Below are positions 1 to 7,688 of a stretch of 18,082 nt of DNA, in pieces. A program made the translations under genes and the position numbers. The notes beneath the pieces are model-generated. The model saw only the letters and a program-made list of their open reading frames with translations, ran no database searches and was not told the origin of the DNA. Location of the stretch: the NCBI GenBank assembly GCA_900548635.1, contig URLP01000022.1:1-18082 (forward strand), read 5' to 3'. The stretch is from an uncultured Megasphaera sp. GTDB taxonomy: Bacteria > Bacillota > Negativicutes > Veillonellales > Megasphaeraceae. The number at the start of each line of letters is the position of its first letter. The stretch's first letter is position 1.

Positions 1-1138
1 TAGCGAAGCGGAGGCCTGCTTCGATAGCGATCGGAGTGATCAGTTCGACATCCATTTTGACGTTATCGCCAGGCATGCACATTTCAGTGCCTTCCGGGAG
101 GCTGATGACGCCGGTTACGTCAGTCGTGCGGAAATAGAACTGCGGACGATAGCCGTTGAAGAACGGCGTATGACGGCCGCCTTCATCTTTGGTCAGGACA
201 TAGACCTGAGCCTTGAATTTCGTGTGCGGATGAATGGTACCCGGTTTAGCAAGGACCTGGCCGCGTTCTACGTCTTTACGGTCAATGCCGCGGAGCAGCG
301 CACCGATGTTGTCGCCTGCTTCAGCGCAGTCAAGGATCTTACGGAACATTTCAACGCCCGTAACAACCGTATCCTTCGGTTTGTCAGCGAGGCCGACGAT
401 TTCAACAGCGTCGCCGACTTTCAGTTCGCCACGTTCAACACGGCCCGTAGCAACAGTGCCGCGGCCGGTGATAGTGAAGACGTCTTCGACAGGCATCAGG
501 AACGGTTTGTCCGTCGGACGGTCCGGAGTCGGGATGTATTCGTCAACGGCCTTCATGAGGTCTTTGATGGACTGTACTGCTTCAGGATCGCCTTCGAGGG
601 CTTTCAGAGCGGAGCCAACGATGATAGGAACTTCATCGCCAGGATAATCATATTCAGTCAGGAGGTCGCGGACTTCCATTTCAACGAGTTCGATCAGTTC
701 CGGATCGTCGACCTGGTCAGCTTTGTTGAGGTATACGACGATAGCCGGTACGCCTACCTGGCGGGCCAGGAGGATGTGTTCACGAGTCTGCGGCATCGGG
801 CCGTCAGCTGCGGATACAACGAGGATAGCGCCGTCCATCTGAGCAGCGCCGGTGATCATGTTCTTGACATAGTCAGCATGCCCCGGGCAGTCAACATGTG
901 CATAGTGGCGGTTCGGAGTTTCATATTCAACGTGTGCCGTGTTGATAGTGATACCACGTTCACGTTCTTCCGGTGCCTTATCGATATCGGAATATGCTTC
1001 GAACGTTGCTTTGCAGCCTTCCGTCTGGGAAAGGACCTTCGTAATAGCAGCCGTTAATGTCGTTTTGCCGTGGTCGACGTGACCAATCGTACCGATATTA
1101 ACATGCGGTTTTGTTCTTTCATAATGTTCTTTTGCCAT
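1..1138 (-). CDS. tuf: Elongation factor Tu, 5' part (gene runs off the window start)
   Basis: EF-Tu is the cytoplasmic GTPase that delivers aminoacyl-tRNA to the ribosomal A site. Translating from the ATG at 1138 gives 379 codons without a stop, ending ...AIEAGLRFA at the window edge; the family is about 395 residues, so only a short C-terminal piece is missing. Visible motifs are the P-loop GHVDHGKT (residues 19-26), switch I GITINTAHVEYET (62-74), DCPGH (83-87) and NKAD (138-141). These are followed by domain 2/3 sequence with the RGTVATGRVERG stretch. An AAAGGAGG ribosome site lies 9 nt upstream of the start (minus strand, about 1151-1158). It follows five tRNA genes on the same strand. 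A hairpin and a candidate promoter in the 146-bp leader suggest it can be expressed separately from them. Identification is certain; whether a second tuf copy exists elsewhere cannot be seen. Confidence 0.98.
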   Translation of the reverse strand, partial: MAKEHYERTKPHVNIGTIGHVDHGKTTLTAAITKVLSQTEGCKATFEAYSDIDKAPEERERGITINTAHVEYETPNRHYAHVDCPGHADYVKNMITGAAQMDGAILVVSAADGPMPQTREHILLARQVGVPAIVVYLNKADQVDDPELIELVEMEVRDLLTEYDYPGDEVPIIVGSALKALEGDPEAVQSIKDLMKAVDEYIPTPDRPTDKPFLMPVEDVFTITGRGTVATGRVERGELKVGDAVEIVGLADKPKDTVVTGVEMFRKILDCAEAGDNIGALLRGIDRKDVERGQVLAKPGTIHPHTKFKAQVYVLTKDEGGRHTPFFNGYRPQFYFRTTDVTGVISLPEGTEMCMPGDNVKMDVELITPIAIEAGLRFA

Positions 1139-1184
1139 TGTAATCATTTCCTCCTTTAGGAAAACAAAACAGCTACCCACTTGT

Positions 1185-1213
1185 ATTCTATCACACATCC
1201 GTACTCTTTGCAT
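1185..1213 (-). promoter_or_regulatory. Candidate tuf promoter
   Basis: On the minus strand a TAGAAT -10 element (1185-1190) is preceded at 17 bp by ATGCAA (1208-1213), which matches the TTGACA consensus only weakly. It lies between the tRNA-operon hairpin and tuf, giving a leader of roughly 40 nt. The -10 is good and the -35 poor, so this is a moderate call. Confidence 0.4.
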
Positions 1214-1254
1214 AAAAAACAGGCAATTAAGCAAAAAATATTTCTGCATATAGA

Positions 1255-1280
1255 AATAACCCCGTATGCACGAGGTTATT
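1255..1280 (-). terminator. Hairpin after the tRNA-Met gene (likely terminator or processing hairpin)
   Basis: Minus-strand RNA can form AAUAACC / GGUUAUU (7 bp), one U-G wobble and CGU / ACG (3 bp), closed by a 4-nt loop. The U-G wobble pairs only in the minus-strand transcript (it is C-A on the other strand), which supports function in that direction. It begins 5 nt after the tRNA-Met CCA end. The following sequence is UUCUAUAU, a weak U-tract, so it may terminate only partially and let some transcripts reach tuf. Confidence 0.6.
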
Positions 1281-1284
1281 AGTG

Positions 1285-1361
1285 TGGTGGCGGCTCGGAG
1301 ATTCGAACTCTGGACACTGCGGGTATGAACCGCATGCTCTAGCCAACTGAGCTAAGCCGCC
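1285..1361 (-). tRNA. tRNA-Met(CAT), elongator
   Basis: A 77-nt cloverleaf with acceptor GGCGGCT / AGCCGCC (perfect 7 bp), discriminator A and an encoded CCA (1285-1287). The anticodon stem TGCGG / CCGCA encloses the loop TTCATAC, giving CAU. The paired 1:72 position rules out the initiator. The sequence resembles elongator Met tRNAs rather than lysidine-modified Ile2 tRNAs, although the anticodon alone cannot separate the two. Confidence 0.93.
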
Positions 1362-1366
1362 ATGTG

Positions 1367-1442
1367 TGGAGCTATTGACCGGGATTGAACCGGTGACCTT
1401 ATCCTTACCAAGGATACGCTCTACCGACTGAGCTACAACAGC
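1367..1442 (-). tRNA. tRNA-Thr(GGT)
   Basis: A 76-nt cloverleaf with acceptor GCTGTTG / CAATAGC (one G-U pair), discriminator U and an encoded CCA. The anticodon stem TATCC / GGATA encloses TTGGTAA, so the anticodon is GGU and it reads ACC/ACU. It is separated from tRNA-Met by only 5 nt, consistent with processing from a polycistronic precursor. Confidence 0.95.
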
Positions 1443-1479
1443 TTGTAAACTGGTCAAAGCCGTTTATGAAGTTGTTTCC

Positions 1480-1495
1480 TTACCATTCCTGGTAA
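1480..1495 (-). other. Short hairpin between tRNA-fMet and tRNA-Thr(GGT)
   Basis: TTACCA / TGGTAA forms a perfect 6-bp stem with a 4-nt loop in the only long spacer of the tRNA cluster (1443-1502, 60 nt). It is followed by a purine-rich stretch and not a U-tract in the minus direction, so it is not a standard terminator. A role in RNase processing of the precursor is possible but inferred. Confidence 0.3.
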
Positions 1496-1502
1496 AAAAA
1501 TT

Positions 1503-1578
<76 letters not shown>

Positions 1579-1583
1579 ATAAT

Positions 1584-1669
1584 TGGTGGTGGGGGAAGGA
1601 TTCGAACCTTCGAAGGCAAACGCCGGCAGATTTACAGTCTGCTCCCTTTAGCCACTCGGGAACCCCACC
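1584..1669 (-). tRNA. tRNA-Tyr(GTA)
   Basis: An 86-nt class II tRNA with acceptor GGTGGGG / CCCCACC, discriminator A and an encoded CCA. The anticodon stem GCAGA / TCTGC encloses CTGTAAA (GUA). The long variable arm is the bacterial Tyr hallmark. Confidence 0.96.
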
Positions 1670-1675
1670 ATTTTC

Positions 1676-1751
<76 letters not shown>

Positions 1752-1775
1752 TTAGTGTTCCGTGGAACGTAGTCT

Positions 1776-1804
1776 ATTATATCAAATGACTTCCGTTCTG
1801 TCAA
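1776..1804 (-). promoter_or_regulatory. Consensus sigma-A promoter of the tRNA operon (P2)
   Basis: On the minus strand, TTGACA (1799-1804) and TATAAT (1776-1781) are both perfect consensus hexamers separated by 17 bp. The predicted start is near 1770, giving a leader of about 20 nt before tRNA-Thr(UGU). This is the best promoter in the window. Confidence 0.92.
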
Positions 1805-1888
1805 GAACTTTTTTATCAGCTTTTCTTATTTCTTCTGACGAGGCAGTACCCCGTTTCAAAAGTCTCTGTCAGAACCGCTGACTTGATT

Positions 1889-1917
1889 AGTATACTATAT
1901 CCCACGGAATAATGCAA
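1889..1917 (-). promoter_or_regulatory. Upstream tandem promoter of the tRNA operon (P1)
   Basis: TTGCAT (1912-1917) and TATACT (1889-1894) on the minus strand are 17 bp apart, just after the dnaB stop. Together with P2 this makes a tandem arrangement typical of stable-RNA operons. A small dyad, GTCAG-N5-CTGAC (1868-1882), lies at or just past its start point. Confidence 0.6.
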
Positions 1918-1939
1918 GTACTTTTTTATATTTTTTTAG

Positions 1940-3268
1940 TTATCCTTCATGCTGCGTGTCGAGATTGAGGAAGAGCGTGAATTCGTTCTTGAAATAGAGC
2001 TTGACCGAGCCGACCGGACCGTTGCGGTGCTTGGCCAGGATGACTTCCGTAATGTGCTGGTTTTCCGTTTCCTTATCGTAGTAGTCTTCGCGGTATAAGA
2101 AGGAAACGATATCCGCATCCTGTTCCAATGCCCCTGATTCGCGCAGGTCGCTGAGCATAGGCCGCTTGTCCTGACGGCTTTCGACACTGCGGCTGAGCTG
2201 GGACAAGGCGATGAGCGGCACTTTCAGTTCCCGCGCCAGGGCCTTGAGAGAACGGGAAATCTCGGAGATTTCCTGCTGCCGGCTTTCGGCGTTGCGGCCC
2301 TGCATGAGCTGCAGGTAGTCGACGATGATCAGGTCCAGGCCGTGTTCCGACTTCAGGCGCCGCGCCTTGGAGCGCATTTCGGCGACGGAAATGCCCGGCG
2401 TATCGTCGATGTAAATGGGCGATTCGTAGAGCTTGTCGCAGGCATCGGTCAGGTGCGTCCATTCTTCATCGCTGTTCAGCTGGCCTGTGCGCAGTTTCTG
2501 CGAGTCGATATGGGCAATCTGGCAGAGCAGGCGCTGGACGAGCTGTTCCTGGGACATTTCCAGGGAAAAGAAGGCGACCGTCTTATGCTGGCGGACGCCG
2601 ACATTCTGGGCGATGTTCAGGGTAAAGGCCGTCTTGCCCATACTCGGGCGGGCAGCGACGAGGATCAAATCCGACGGTTGCAGGCCCGAGGTCATGCGGT
2701 CCAGATCGCGGAAGCCCGTCGGCAGGCCCGTGAGGCCCGCCTTATTTTCATAGAGCTTGGTAATCTTATCGAGCGTCGTTTCTACAACAGCGCCGACAGA
2801 AGCGAAATCGCCGCGGTTCTTCGTGTCCGAGAGCTGAAGGATCTTGCGTTCCGCATCGTCCAAAAGGTCTTCCGGTTCCTTTTCACCGTCGTAGGCTTCG
2901 GTCGTCAGTTCCGTACAAGTCGTAATCAGATTGCGGGCCAGGGCTTTTTCAGCGACGATGTTGGCATGGTATTCGATATTGGCCGCCGTAGCCACGAGGT
3001 TCGGCAGCTGCAGGATATATTCGATGCCGCCGACGTCATCGAGCTTCTTCATGCGCCGCAGTTCTTCCGGCAGGGTGATAACGTCGATTTCCTTGTTTTC
3101 CCGGTGCAAGTGTTCCATCGCTTCGAAAATGACGCGGTGGACGTCGCGGTAAAAGTCGCTGGCCTGGAGTTTTTCCATGGCCACGATGACCGCGTCGTGC
3201 GAGAGGAGCATGGCGCCGAGGACAGCCTGTTCGGCTTCGACGTTCTGCGGTGGTATGCGCTGTTCCAT
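1940..3268 (-). CDS. dnaB: Replicative DNA helicase DnaB
   Basis: DnaB is the hexameric helicase that unwinds DNA ahead of the replisome and recruits primase. The 442-residue protein has the usual length. It starts with the typical IPPQNVEAEQAVLGAML N-terminal domain, has a linker near residues 140-180, and a RecA-like C-terminal domain. Walker A is ARPSMGKTA (206-214), Walker B is LIIVDYLQLM (313-322), followed by LSQLSRSVE (355-363) and LRESGALEQDAD (375-386). KHRNGPVG (413-420) is the arginine-finger region. The stop of the upstream lon-type gene is one base before the ATG, and the purine-rich ribosome site lies within that gene's last codons, indicating translational coupling. It is the last protein gene before the tRNA promoters; I see no clear terminator after it. 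Confidence 0.98.
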   Translation of the reverse strand: MEQRIPPQNVEAEQAVLGAMLLSHDAVIVAMEKLQASDFYRDVHRVIFEAMEHLHRENKEIDVITLPEELRRMKKLDDVGGIEYILQLPNLVATAANIEYHANIVAEKALARNLITTCTELTTEAYDGEKEPEDLLDDAERKILQLSDTKNRGDFASVGAVVETTLDKITKLYENKAGLTGLPTGFRDLDRMTSGLQPSDLILVAARPSMGKTAFTLNIAQNVGVRQHKTVAFFSLEMSQEQLVQRLLCQIAHIDSQKLRTGQLNSDEEWTHLTDACDKLYESPIYIDDTPGISVAEMRSKARRLKSEHGLDLIIVDYLQLMQGRNAESRQQEISEISRSLKALARELKVPLIALSQLSRSVESRQDKRPMLSDLRESGALEQDADIVSFLYREDYYDKETENQHITEVILAKHRNGPVGSVKLYFKNEFTLFLNLDTQHEG

Positions 3269-3269
3269 C

Positions 3270-5189
3270 TTATGCCCCCTCCCCTTTGACCAGCATCAGC
3301 TTGAGGACGTCATCAATCGTGTCGGCATAGTGGATGTCGAGGCCTAAATGGCGTTCCGGGATGTCGTGGGCATTTTCTTTCGGGATGATGATTCCCTTCA
3401 TGCCGGCCTGGCGGGCGCCGTAGGCTTTTTCAAAGACGCCGCCGACAGGCTTGACCTGGCCGCGTACGGAGATTTCCCCGGTCAGGGCCATGTCCTGGCG
3501 GACAGGCACGCCTGTCACAGCGGAAATGAGGGCCGTCGTAATGGCGCAGCCTGCGGACGGGCCGTCGATATTGCCGCCGCCGACGAAGTTGATGTTCACA
3601 TCGTAGTCGGACAGTTCCTTTCCCGTAATGCGGCGCACGACAGCAGCGGCGTTGAACATGGAGTCCTTGGCCATGGAGCCGGCCGTATCATTGAAGCGGT
3701 AATAGCCCTTGCCGGGCGCGCGGGCCGGGAAAGCGGCGGCTTCGATTTCGATGGCCGAGCCGAGATAGCCGGCCACGCCGAGGCCGAAGACCTTGCCGAC
3801 GACAGGCATATCGCTCGCCTTTTCCGTGACATACGGCACGAGGCGGCTGATCTGGGCGACGCGGCGGACGTGATCGCAGGTAATGCGCACGTGTTCCTTA
3901 GAACCGCTCTTAAAGACGGCCAGGCCGTACGTATCAGCCAGGATATTGACGGCCTTGCGGCCTTCGATGGTGAATTCACTGATCAGCTTGGCCACACCGT
4001 CTTCCAGTTCCGCGCCGAGCTGTTCTGCAGCGTTGGTGACGATTTTTTCGATGTCCGATGGGATGAGGGGTTCAAAAAAGATTTCTGCGCAGCGCGAGCG
4101 GATGGCCGGATTGATTTCCGACGGGTCCCGCGTCGTCGCACCGATGAGGACGAAGTCCGCCGGGGCCCCTTCAGCGAAGAGCTTCTTGATGTACTGCGGT
4201 ACATTCGGATCGTCTTCGTCGTAATAGGCCGATTCAAATCGGACGCGCTTGTCTTCCATGACTTTCAGGAGCTTATTTAAGAGCATCGGGTCCATTTCGC
4301 CGATTTCATCGATGAAGAGGATGCCGCCGTGGGCTTCCGTGACCAGGCCCGGTTTCGGTTCCGGGATGCCCGTATCGGCCAGGTCGCGGCGGGCACCCTG
4401 GTAAATCGGATCGTGGACGGAGCCGATGAGGGGGTTCGTCATATCCCGCGAATCCCAGCGCAGCGTCGTCCCATCCGTTTCTACGAAAGGCGCTTTGGGA
4501 CCGAAGGGCGTGAAAGGCAGCTTCTTCGCTTCGTCGAGGACGATGCGGGCGGCCGTCGTCTTGCCGACGCCAGGCGGTCCGTAGAGGAGCAGGTGCTGCG
4601 GATAGACCGAGGCCAGTTTGCTCTGCATGGCTTCGACGGCCCGTTCCTGGCCGACGATGGCGCTGAGCTTCTTCGGGCGCACCCGTTCCATAACCGATTC
4701 CGTGAGCTGAACTTTTTCCAAATCGTCCAGTTCCTTGAGCTTCCGCTTGGTCTGCGGCGTTTCAACATCGTGCAGTTCTTCCTTGATCAGTTCCATCTTG
4801 ATTTCCCGCACGTATTCCTGCTGCTTTTCATCCATGCGCTGGCTGATTTTCTTTTCCAGCCGTTCTTCAACGGCCTGGCGGGCCAGCATTTCTGCCAGGA
4901 CCATTTCCAGTTCGTTGAGGACGTTGATGACTTCATCGTCATCGGGCACCTTATCGTAGGAAACGTCTTCATAGATCAGACGCTGCAGGCCGACCAGGCG
5001 CTGGCGCGGATCTTCGGAATGGATATAGGACAGGGCCGAATACTTACTGGCGCGGAGGACCATCTTTTCCGACCCTATAAGACCAGTAAAAGCGCCATAA
5101 AGCACGTTAACCTGGCGGCGGAGTTCTTCCTCCGCCGTCGGTTCGAGGTACTTATGGCGCTGTAATAATTTGTCCAATAATTCTTTCAT
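3270..5189 (-). CDS. lonC: ATP-dependent Lon-family protease, LonC/LonB-like
   Basis: This is a cytoplasmic AAA+ serine protease that would unfold and degrade regulatory or damaged proteins. The 639-residue protein lacks the long LonA substrate-binding domain. Residues 1-170 are helical and charged, with a likely coiled coil at 95-160. The AAA+ module has Walker A GPPGVGKTT (204-212), Walker B ILFIDEIGEM (290-299) and sensor-1 LIGATTRDP (348-356). The C-terminal protease domain has the catalytic Ser545 in DGPSAG and Lys588 in PVGGVFEKAYGA, so both activities look intact. The layout matches the spore_lon_C type of Lon-like protease found in Firmicutes; the symbol is by analogy. It sits between rplI (22 bp upstream) and dnaB (1 bp downstream) with an AAGGGGA ribosome site. 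The link to replication or ribosomes is positional only. Confidence 0.9.
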   Translation of the reverse strand: MKELLDKLLQRHKYLEPTAEEELRRQVNVLYGAFTGLIGSEKMVLRASKYSALSYIHSEDPRQRLVGLQRLIYEDVSYDKVPDDDEVINVLNELEMVLAEMLARQAVEERLEKKISQRMDEKQQEYVREIKMELIKEELHDVETPQTKRKLKELDDLEKVQLTESVMERVRPKKLSAIVGQERAVEAMQSKLASVYPQHLLLYGPPGVGKTTAARIVLDEAKKLPFTPFGPKAPFVETDGTTLRWDSRDMTNPLIGSVHDPIYQGARRDLADTGIPEPKPGLVTEAHGGILFIDEIGEMDPMLLNKLLKVMEDKRVRFESAYYDEDDPNVPQYIKKLFAEGAPADFVLIGATTRDPSEINPAIRSRCAEIFFEPLIPSDIEKIVTNAAEQLGAELEDGVAKLISEFTIEGRKAVNILADTYGLAVFKSGSKEHVRITCDHVRRVAQISRLVPYVTEKASDMPVVGKVFGLGVAGYLGSAIEIEAAAFPARAPGKGYYRFNDTAGSMAKDSMFNAAAVVRRITGKELSDYDVNINFVGGGNIDGPSAGCAITTALISAVTGVPVRQDMALTGEISVRGQVKPVGGVFEKAYGARQAGMKGIIIPKENAHDIPERHLGLDIHYADTIDDVLKLMLVKGEGA

Positions 5190-5211
5190 TGTATCCCCTT
5201 ATGGCTTATGA

Positions 5212-5658
5212 TCAGCCTTCTACAACGTGGATTTTGATGACACTCGTAATCGTCGGATGGACGCGGATAGTGACATCGTAATCGCCGAGAGATTTAATCG
5301 GATCCTTGATTTCGACTTTCTTCTTGTCCAGATCGATATCGTACTGGGCTTTTGCGGCTTCGCTGACGGTCTTGCCCGTAATGGCACCGAAGACTTTGCC
5401 GCCTTCGCCGACTTTGACGGGAATCGTCAGTTCGACTTTCTTCAGCTGGCTGGCCAGGATGACGGCTTCGTCCGAAGCGACCTGGGCTTTATGCTTGGCA
5501 GCTGCTTTTTTCTGTTTCGCATCGTTGATATTTTCCGACGTGCCGGGAGCTGCCAGTTTGCGGGGCAGGAGGAAGTTGCGGCCGTAGCCTTCCGATACTT
5601 CGATGATATCTCCCTTTTTGCCGAGTTTCTTTACGTCCTGCAGTAAAATTACTTTCAT
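5212..5658 (-). CDS. rplI: 50S ribosomal protein bL9
   Basis: bL9 binds 23S rRNA near the L1 stalk base and helps maintain reading frame. The 148-residue protein has the full two-domain form. The N-terminal rRNA-binding domain carries the L9 signature (GDIIEVSEGYGRNFLLP, residues 16-32), then a long charged Lys/Ala-rich connecting helix (about 41-75) and a C-terminal domain ending IRVHPTITSVIKIHVVEG. The start overlaps the end of gdpP by 4 bp (ATGA), a standard coupling arrangement. The gdpP-rplI-dnaB neighbourhood is conserved in Firmicutes. Confidence 0.97.
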   Translation of the reverse strand: MKVILLQDVKKLGKKGDIIEVSEGYGRNFLLPRKLAAPGTSENINDAKQKKAAAKHKAQVASDEAVILASQLKKVELTIPVKVGEGGKVFGAITGKTVSEAAKAQYDIDLDKKKVEIKDPIKSLGDYDVTIRVHPTITSVIKIHVVEG

Positions 5659-7670
5659 TGTTCATCAATCTCCTTATCTTTATCTATAATTTCATGGAGG
5701 GCAGCCATGACATCTCCCTGGGCCTCTGCTAAGGTGCGGCCCCGGAGCTGGGCGCCGGCAACGGTGCGGTGACCGCCGCCGCCGAGGGCTTCCATGACTA
5801 ATTGTACATTGAGCTCGCCCTTGGAACGGGCGCTGACGCCGATGCAGTCATCGGCAAGGTAATAAAAGGTGAAGCTGGCTTCGACATTGTCGATATTGAT
5901 CAGCATGTCGGCCACCTGGGCGGCGATGATCGTCGCGTTGTGCTGGCCCTTGCGGCAGCTGGCCATGGCGATGCCGTCACTGATCTGGGCGCCGGCGAGG
6001 ATGGCGGCCCGGTCCTTGACCGTATCGAAGTCGGAGCTGAAGAGCTCCCGCACGATATCGGGATCGGCACCGCAGCGGCGCAGATACGATGCGGCATCGA
6101 AGGTACGGACACCGGTCTGGACGGCAAAATTCTTCGTATCCACGATGATGCCCGCATAAAGGGCCGTCGCTTCGATTTTGCTGAGGTCCACATCTTCCTG
6201 GAAATACTGGAGCAGTTCCGTCACCAGTTCGCTCGTCGACGAACTCGACGTTTCCGTATAGGTCAGGAGAGGCTTCTTGATGAAGTCCGAACTGCGGCGG
6301 TGATGATCGATGACGACGCGGCGATCCGTCTGTTCCAGGAGGGCCGGCGCTACGGTCATGTCGGGCCGGTGCGTATCGACGATGAAGAGCAGGGTCTGGC
6401 TGTTGCAGATATTTTCCGCCATTTCCGCGGAAATGAGGAGGTCCTTGAAATCGGGATTGTCTATGATCTGCGTCTCCAGGCGCTTGATAGCATCTGTCTG
6501 GCTGCTGACGACGACGTGGACGGGCTTGCCGGCCAGGCGCGCCATGTGGGCCACGCCAACAGCTGCACCGATGCTGTCATAGTCTTCCCGTTCGTGGCCC
6601 ATGACCAGGACCATATCGCACGAATCAATGAGTTCGTGGATGGCCTGGGCGACGACGCGGGCGCGGACACGGGTATTCTTTTCGACGCAGCGCGTCTTGC
6701 CGCCGTAAAAGTGCGGCGAGCCGTCTTCTTCATAGACGACGACCTGGTCGCCGCCGCGGCCAAGGGCCAGGTCGAGGCCGGCCCGGGCTTTCGTCGCCAG
6801 TTCGCTGAAATTGGCCTTGCCCGCTGCGATGACGTCGCTCGGGAAAAGGGCAATACCCATGCTGAGCGTCACTGGAATGCGGTTGACCGTATGGATGGAA
6901 CGTATCTTTTCCAGGAAGGAAAAGTTTTCTTCCTTATAATATTCCAGCGTATCCCGGCTCATGCAGGCGATGTACTTTTCATTGCCGTAAGCCCAGATGA
7001 AGCAGTTGTGCCCGGACAATTCACCAATAAGGCAGTTATTGACGTTGGTCACCAGGGTGGCCCGCTGGACGGCCGTCATGCCTTTAGCGACTTCTTCGAG
7101 ATTATCGATTTCGATGTCGCAGAAGACCGGGACCGCTGCCAGGGAATTGAGTTTCTGCCGTTCCGTGTCCGTAATATCTTCAAAGTAAAGGATGAGATAA
7201 TTGTCGTCTTCTGCAGCTTCCGTCTGCAGATATTTATAGACGACGCGATAATAGCGTTCACCGATGTGTTCGAAGAAATATCCTGATTTGCCCCAAAACT
7301 TATCGACTTTCAGGTTCGGCATGATGTGGTCCAACTGCTGGTCGTTGTCGATATCTCCGACCCAGTCGCGGAAGACGCTGTTGGCCCAGCAAAGATTGGA
7401 CTGCATGTCGATGATGGCAATGCCGATAGGCAGATTCTGCACGGCATAGGTCGAAGCCTGATCGACACTTTTCGAGATGGCATCGAAGAACTGACTGATT
7501 TCCCTGTTGCGCTCGTTGTGATTCTTACGGGTCAGGACATAGGCGCCGCCGATGAGGATCAGCGCCAGCAAGGCAACGATCCAGTTGTAGACGGCAATGA
7601 TAATAAGCAGCAAGACAGTAATCAGGAAAAAGGGTTCTTCCGACCGCCTTGACAGCAATGTTTTGAACAT
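5655..7670 (-). CDS. gdpP: Cyclic-di-AMP phosphodiesterase GdpP (YybT)
   Basis: GdpP hydrolyses c-di-AMP to pApA and so affects potassium, osmotic and cell-wall homeostasis. The 671-residue protein has the complete family layout: two membrane segments (about 14-46), a PAS-like domain (about 60-165), and a degenerate GGDEF domain (about 175-315) ending in ALGRGGDQVVV. A DHH-DHHA1 phosphodiesterase follows. Metal-binding motifs are intact: HEREDYD (H359, D363, D365), VDTHRPD (431-437), VIDHH (453-457) and GGGGH (630-634). The GGDEF part lacks a normal cyclase signature, as is typical of this family, where it is described as a weak ATPase. It follows yybS by 18 bp with a strong GGGGGCGG-rich ribosome site and overlaps rplI by 4 bp. 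All catalytic residues I can check are present. Confidence 0.96.
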   Translation of the reverse strand: MFKTLLSRRSEEPFFLITVLLLIIIAVYNWIVALLALILIGGAYVLTRKNHNERNREISQFFDAISKSVDQASTYAVQNLPIGIAIIDMQSNLCWANSVFRDWVGDIDNDQQLDHIMPNLKVDKFWGKSGYFFEHIGERYYRVVYKYLQTEAAEDDNYLILYFEDITDTERQKLNSLAAVPVFCDIEIDNLEEVAKGMTAVQRATLVTNVNNCLIGELSGHNCFIWAYGNEKYIACMSRDTLEYYKEENFSFLEKIRSIHTVNRIPVTLSMGIALFPSDVIAAGKANFSELATKARAGLDLALGRGGDQVVVYEEDGSPHFYGGKTRCVEKNTRVRARVVAQAIHELIDSCDMVLVMGHEREDYDSIGAAVGVAHMARLAGKPVHVVVSSQTDAIKRLETQIIDNPDFKDLLISAEMAENICNSQTLLFIVDTHRPDMTVAPALLEQTDRRVVIDHHRRSSDFIKKPLLTYTETSSSSTSELVTELLQYFQEDVDLSKIEATALYAGIIVDTKNFAVQTGVRTFDAASYLRRCGADPDIVRELFSSDFDTVKDRAAILAGAQISDGIAMASCRKGQHNATIIAAQVADMLINIDNVEASFTFYYLADDCIGVSARSKGELNVQLVMEALGGGGHRTVAGAQLRGRTLAEAQGDVMAALHEIIDKDKEIDEQ

Positions 7671-7688
7671 GGTTCCGCCCCCTGCGTA

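Noticed and set aside
1285..1361. tRNA with CAT anticodon as tRNA-Ile2 (lysidine type)
   Set aside because: The acceptor and D-arm sequence resemble elongator Met tRNAs.
1795..1808. GTTCT-TGAC-AGAAC dyad over the -35 of the tRNA promoter
   Set aside because: Five-bp arms around a consensus TTGACA can arise by chance, and no matching regulator is evident.
5802..7286. 494-codon open frame on the plus strand opposite gdpP
   Set aside because: It mirrors the gdpP codons, has no family resemblance and no convincing ribosome site. Long antisense frames are expected from this GC-rich codon use.
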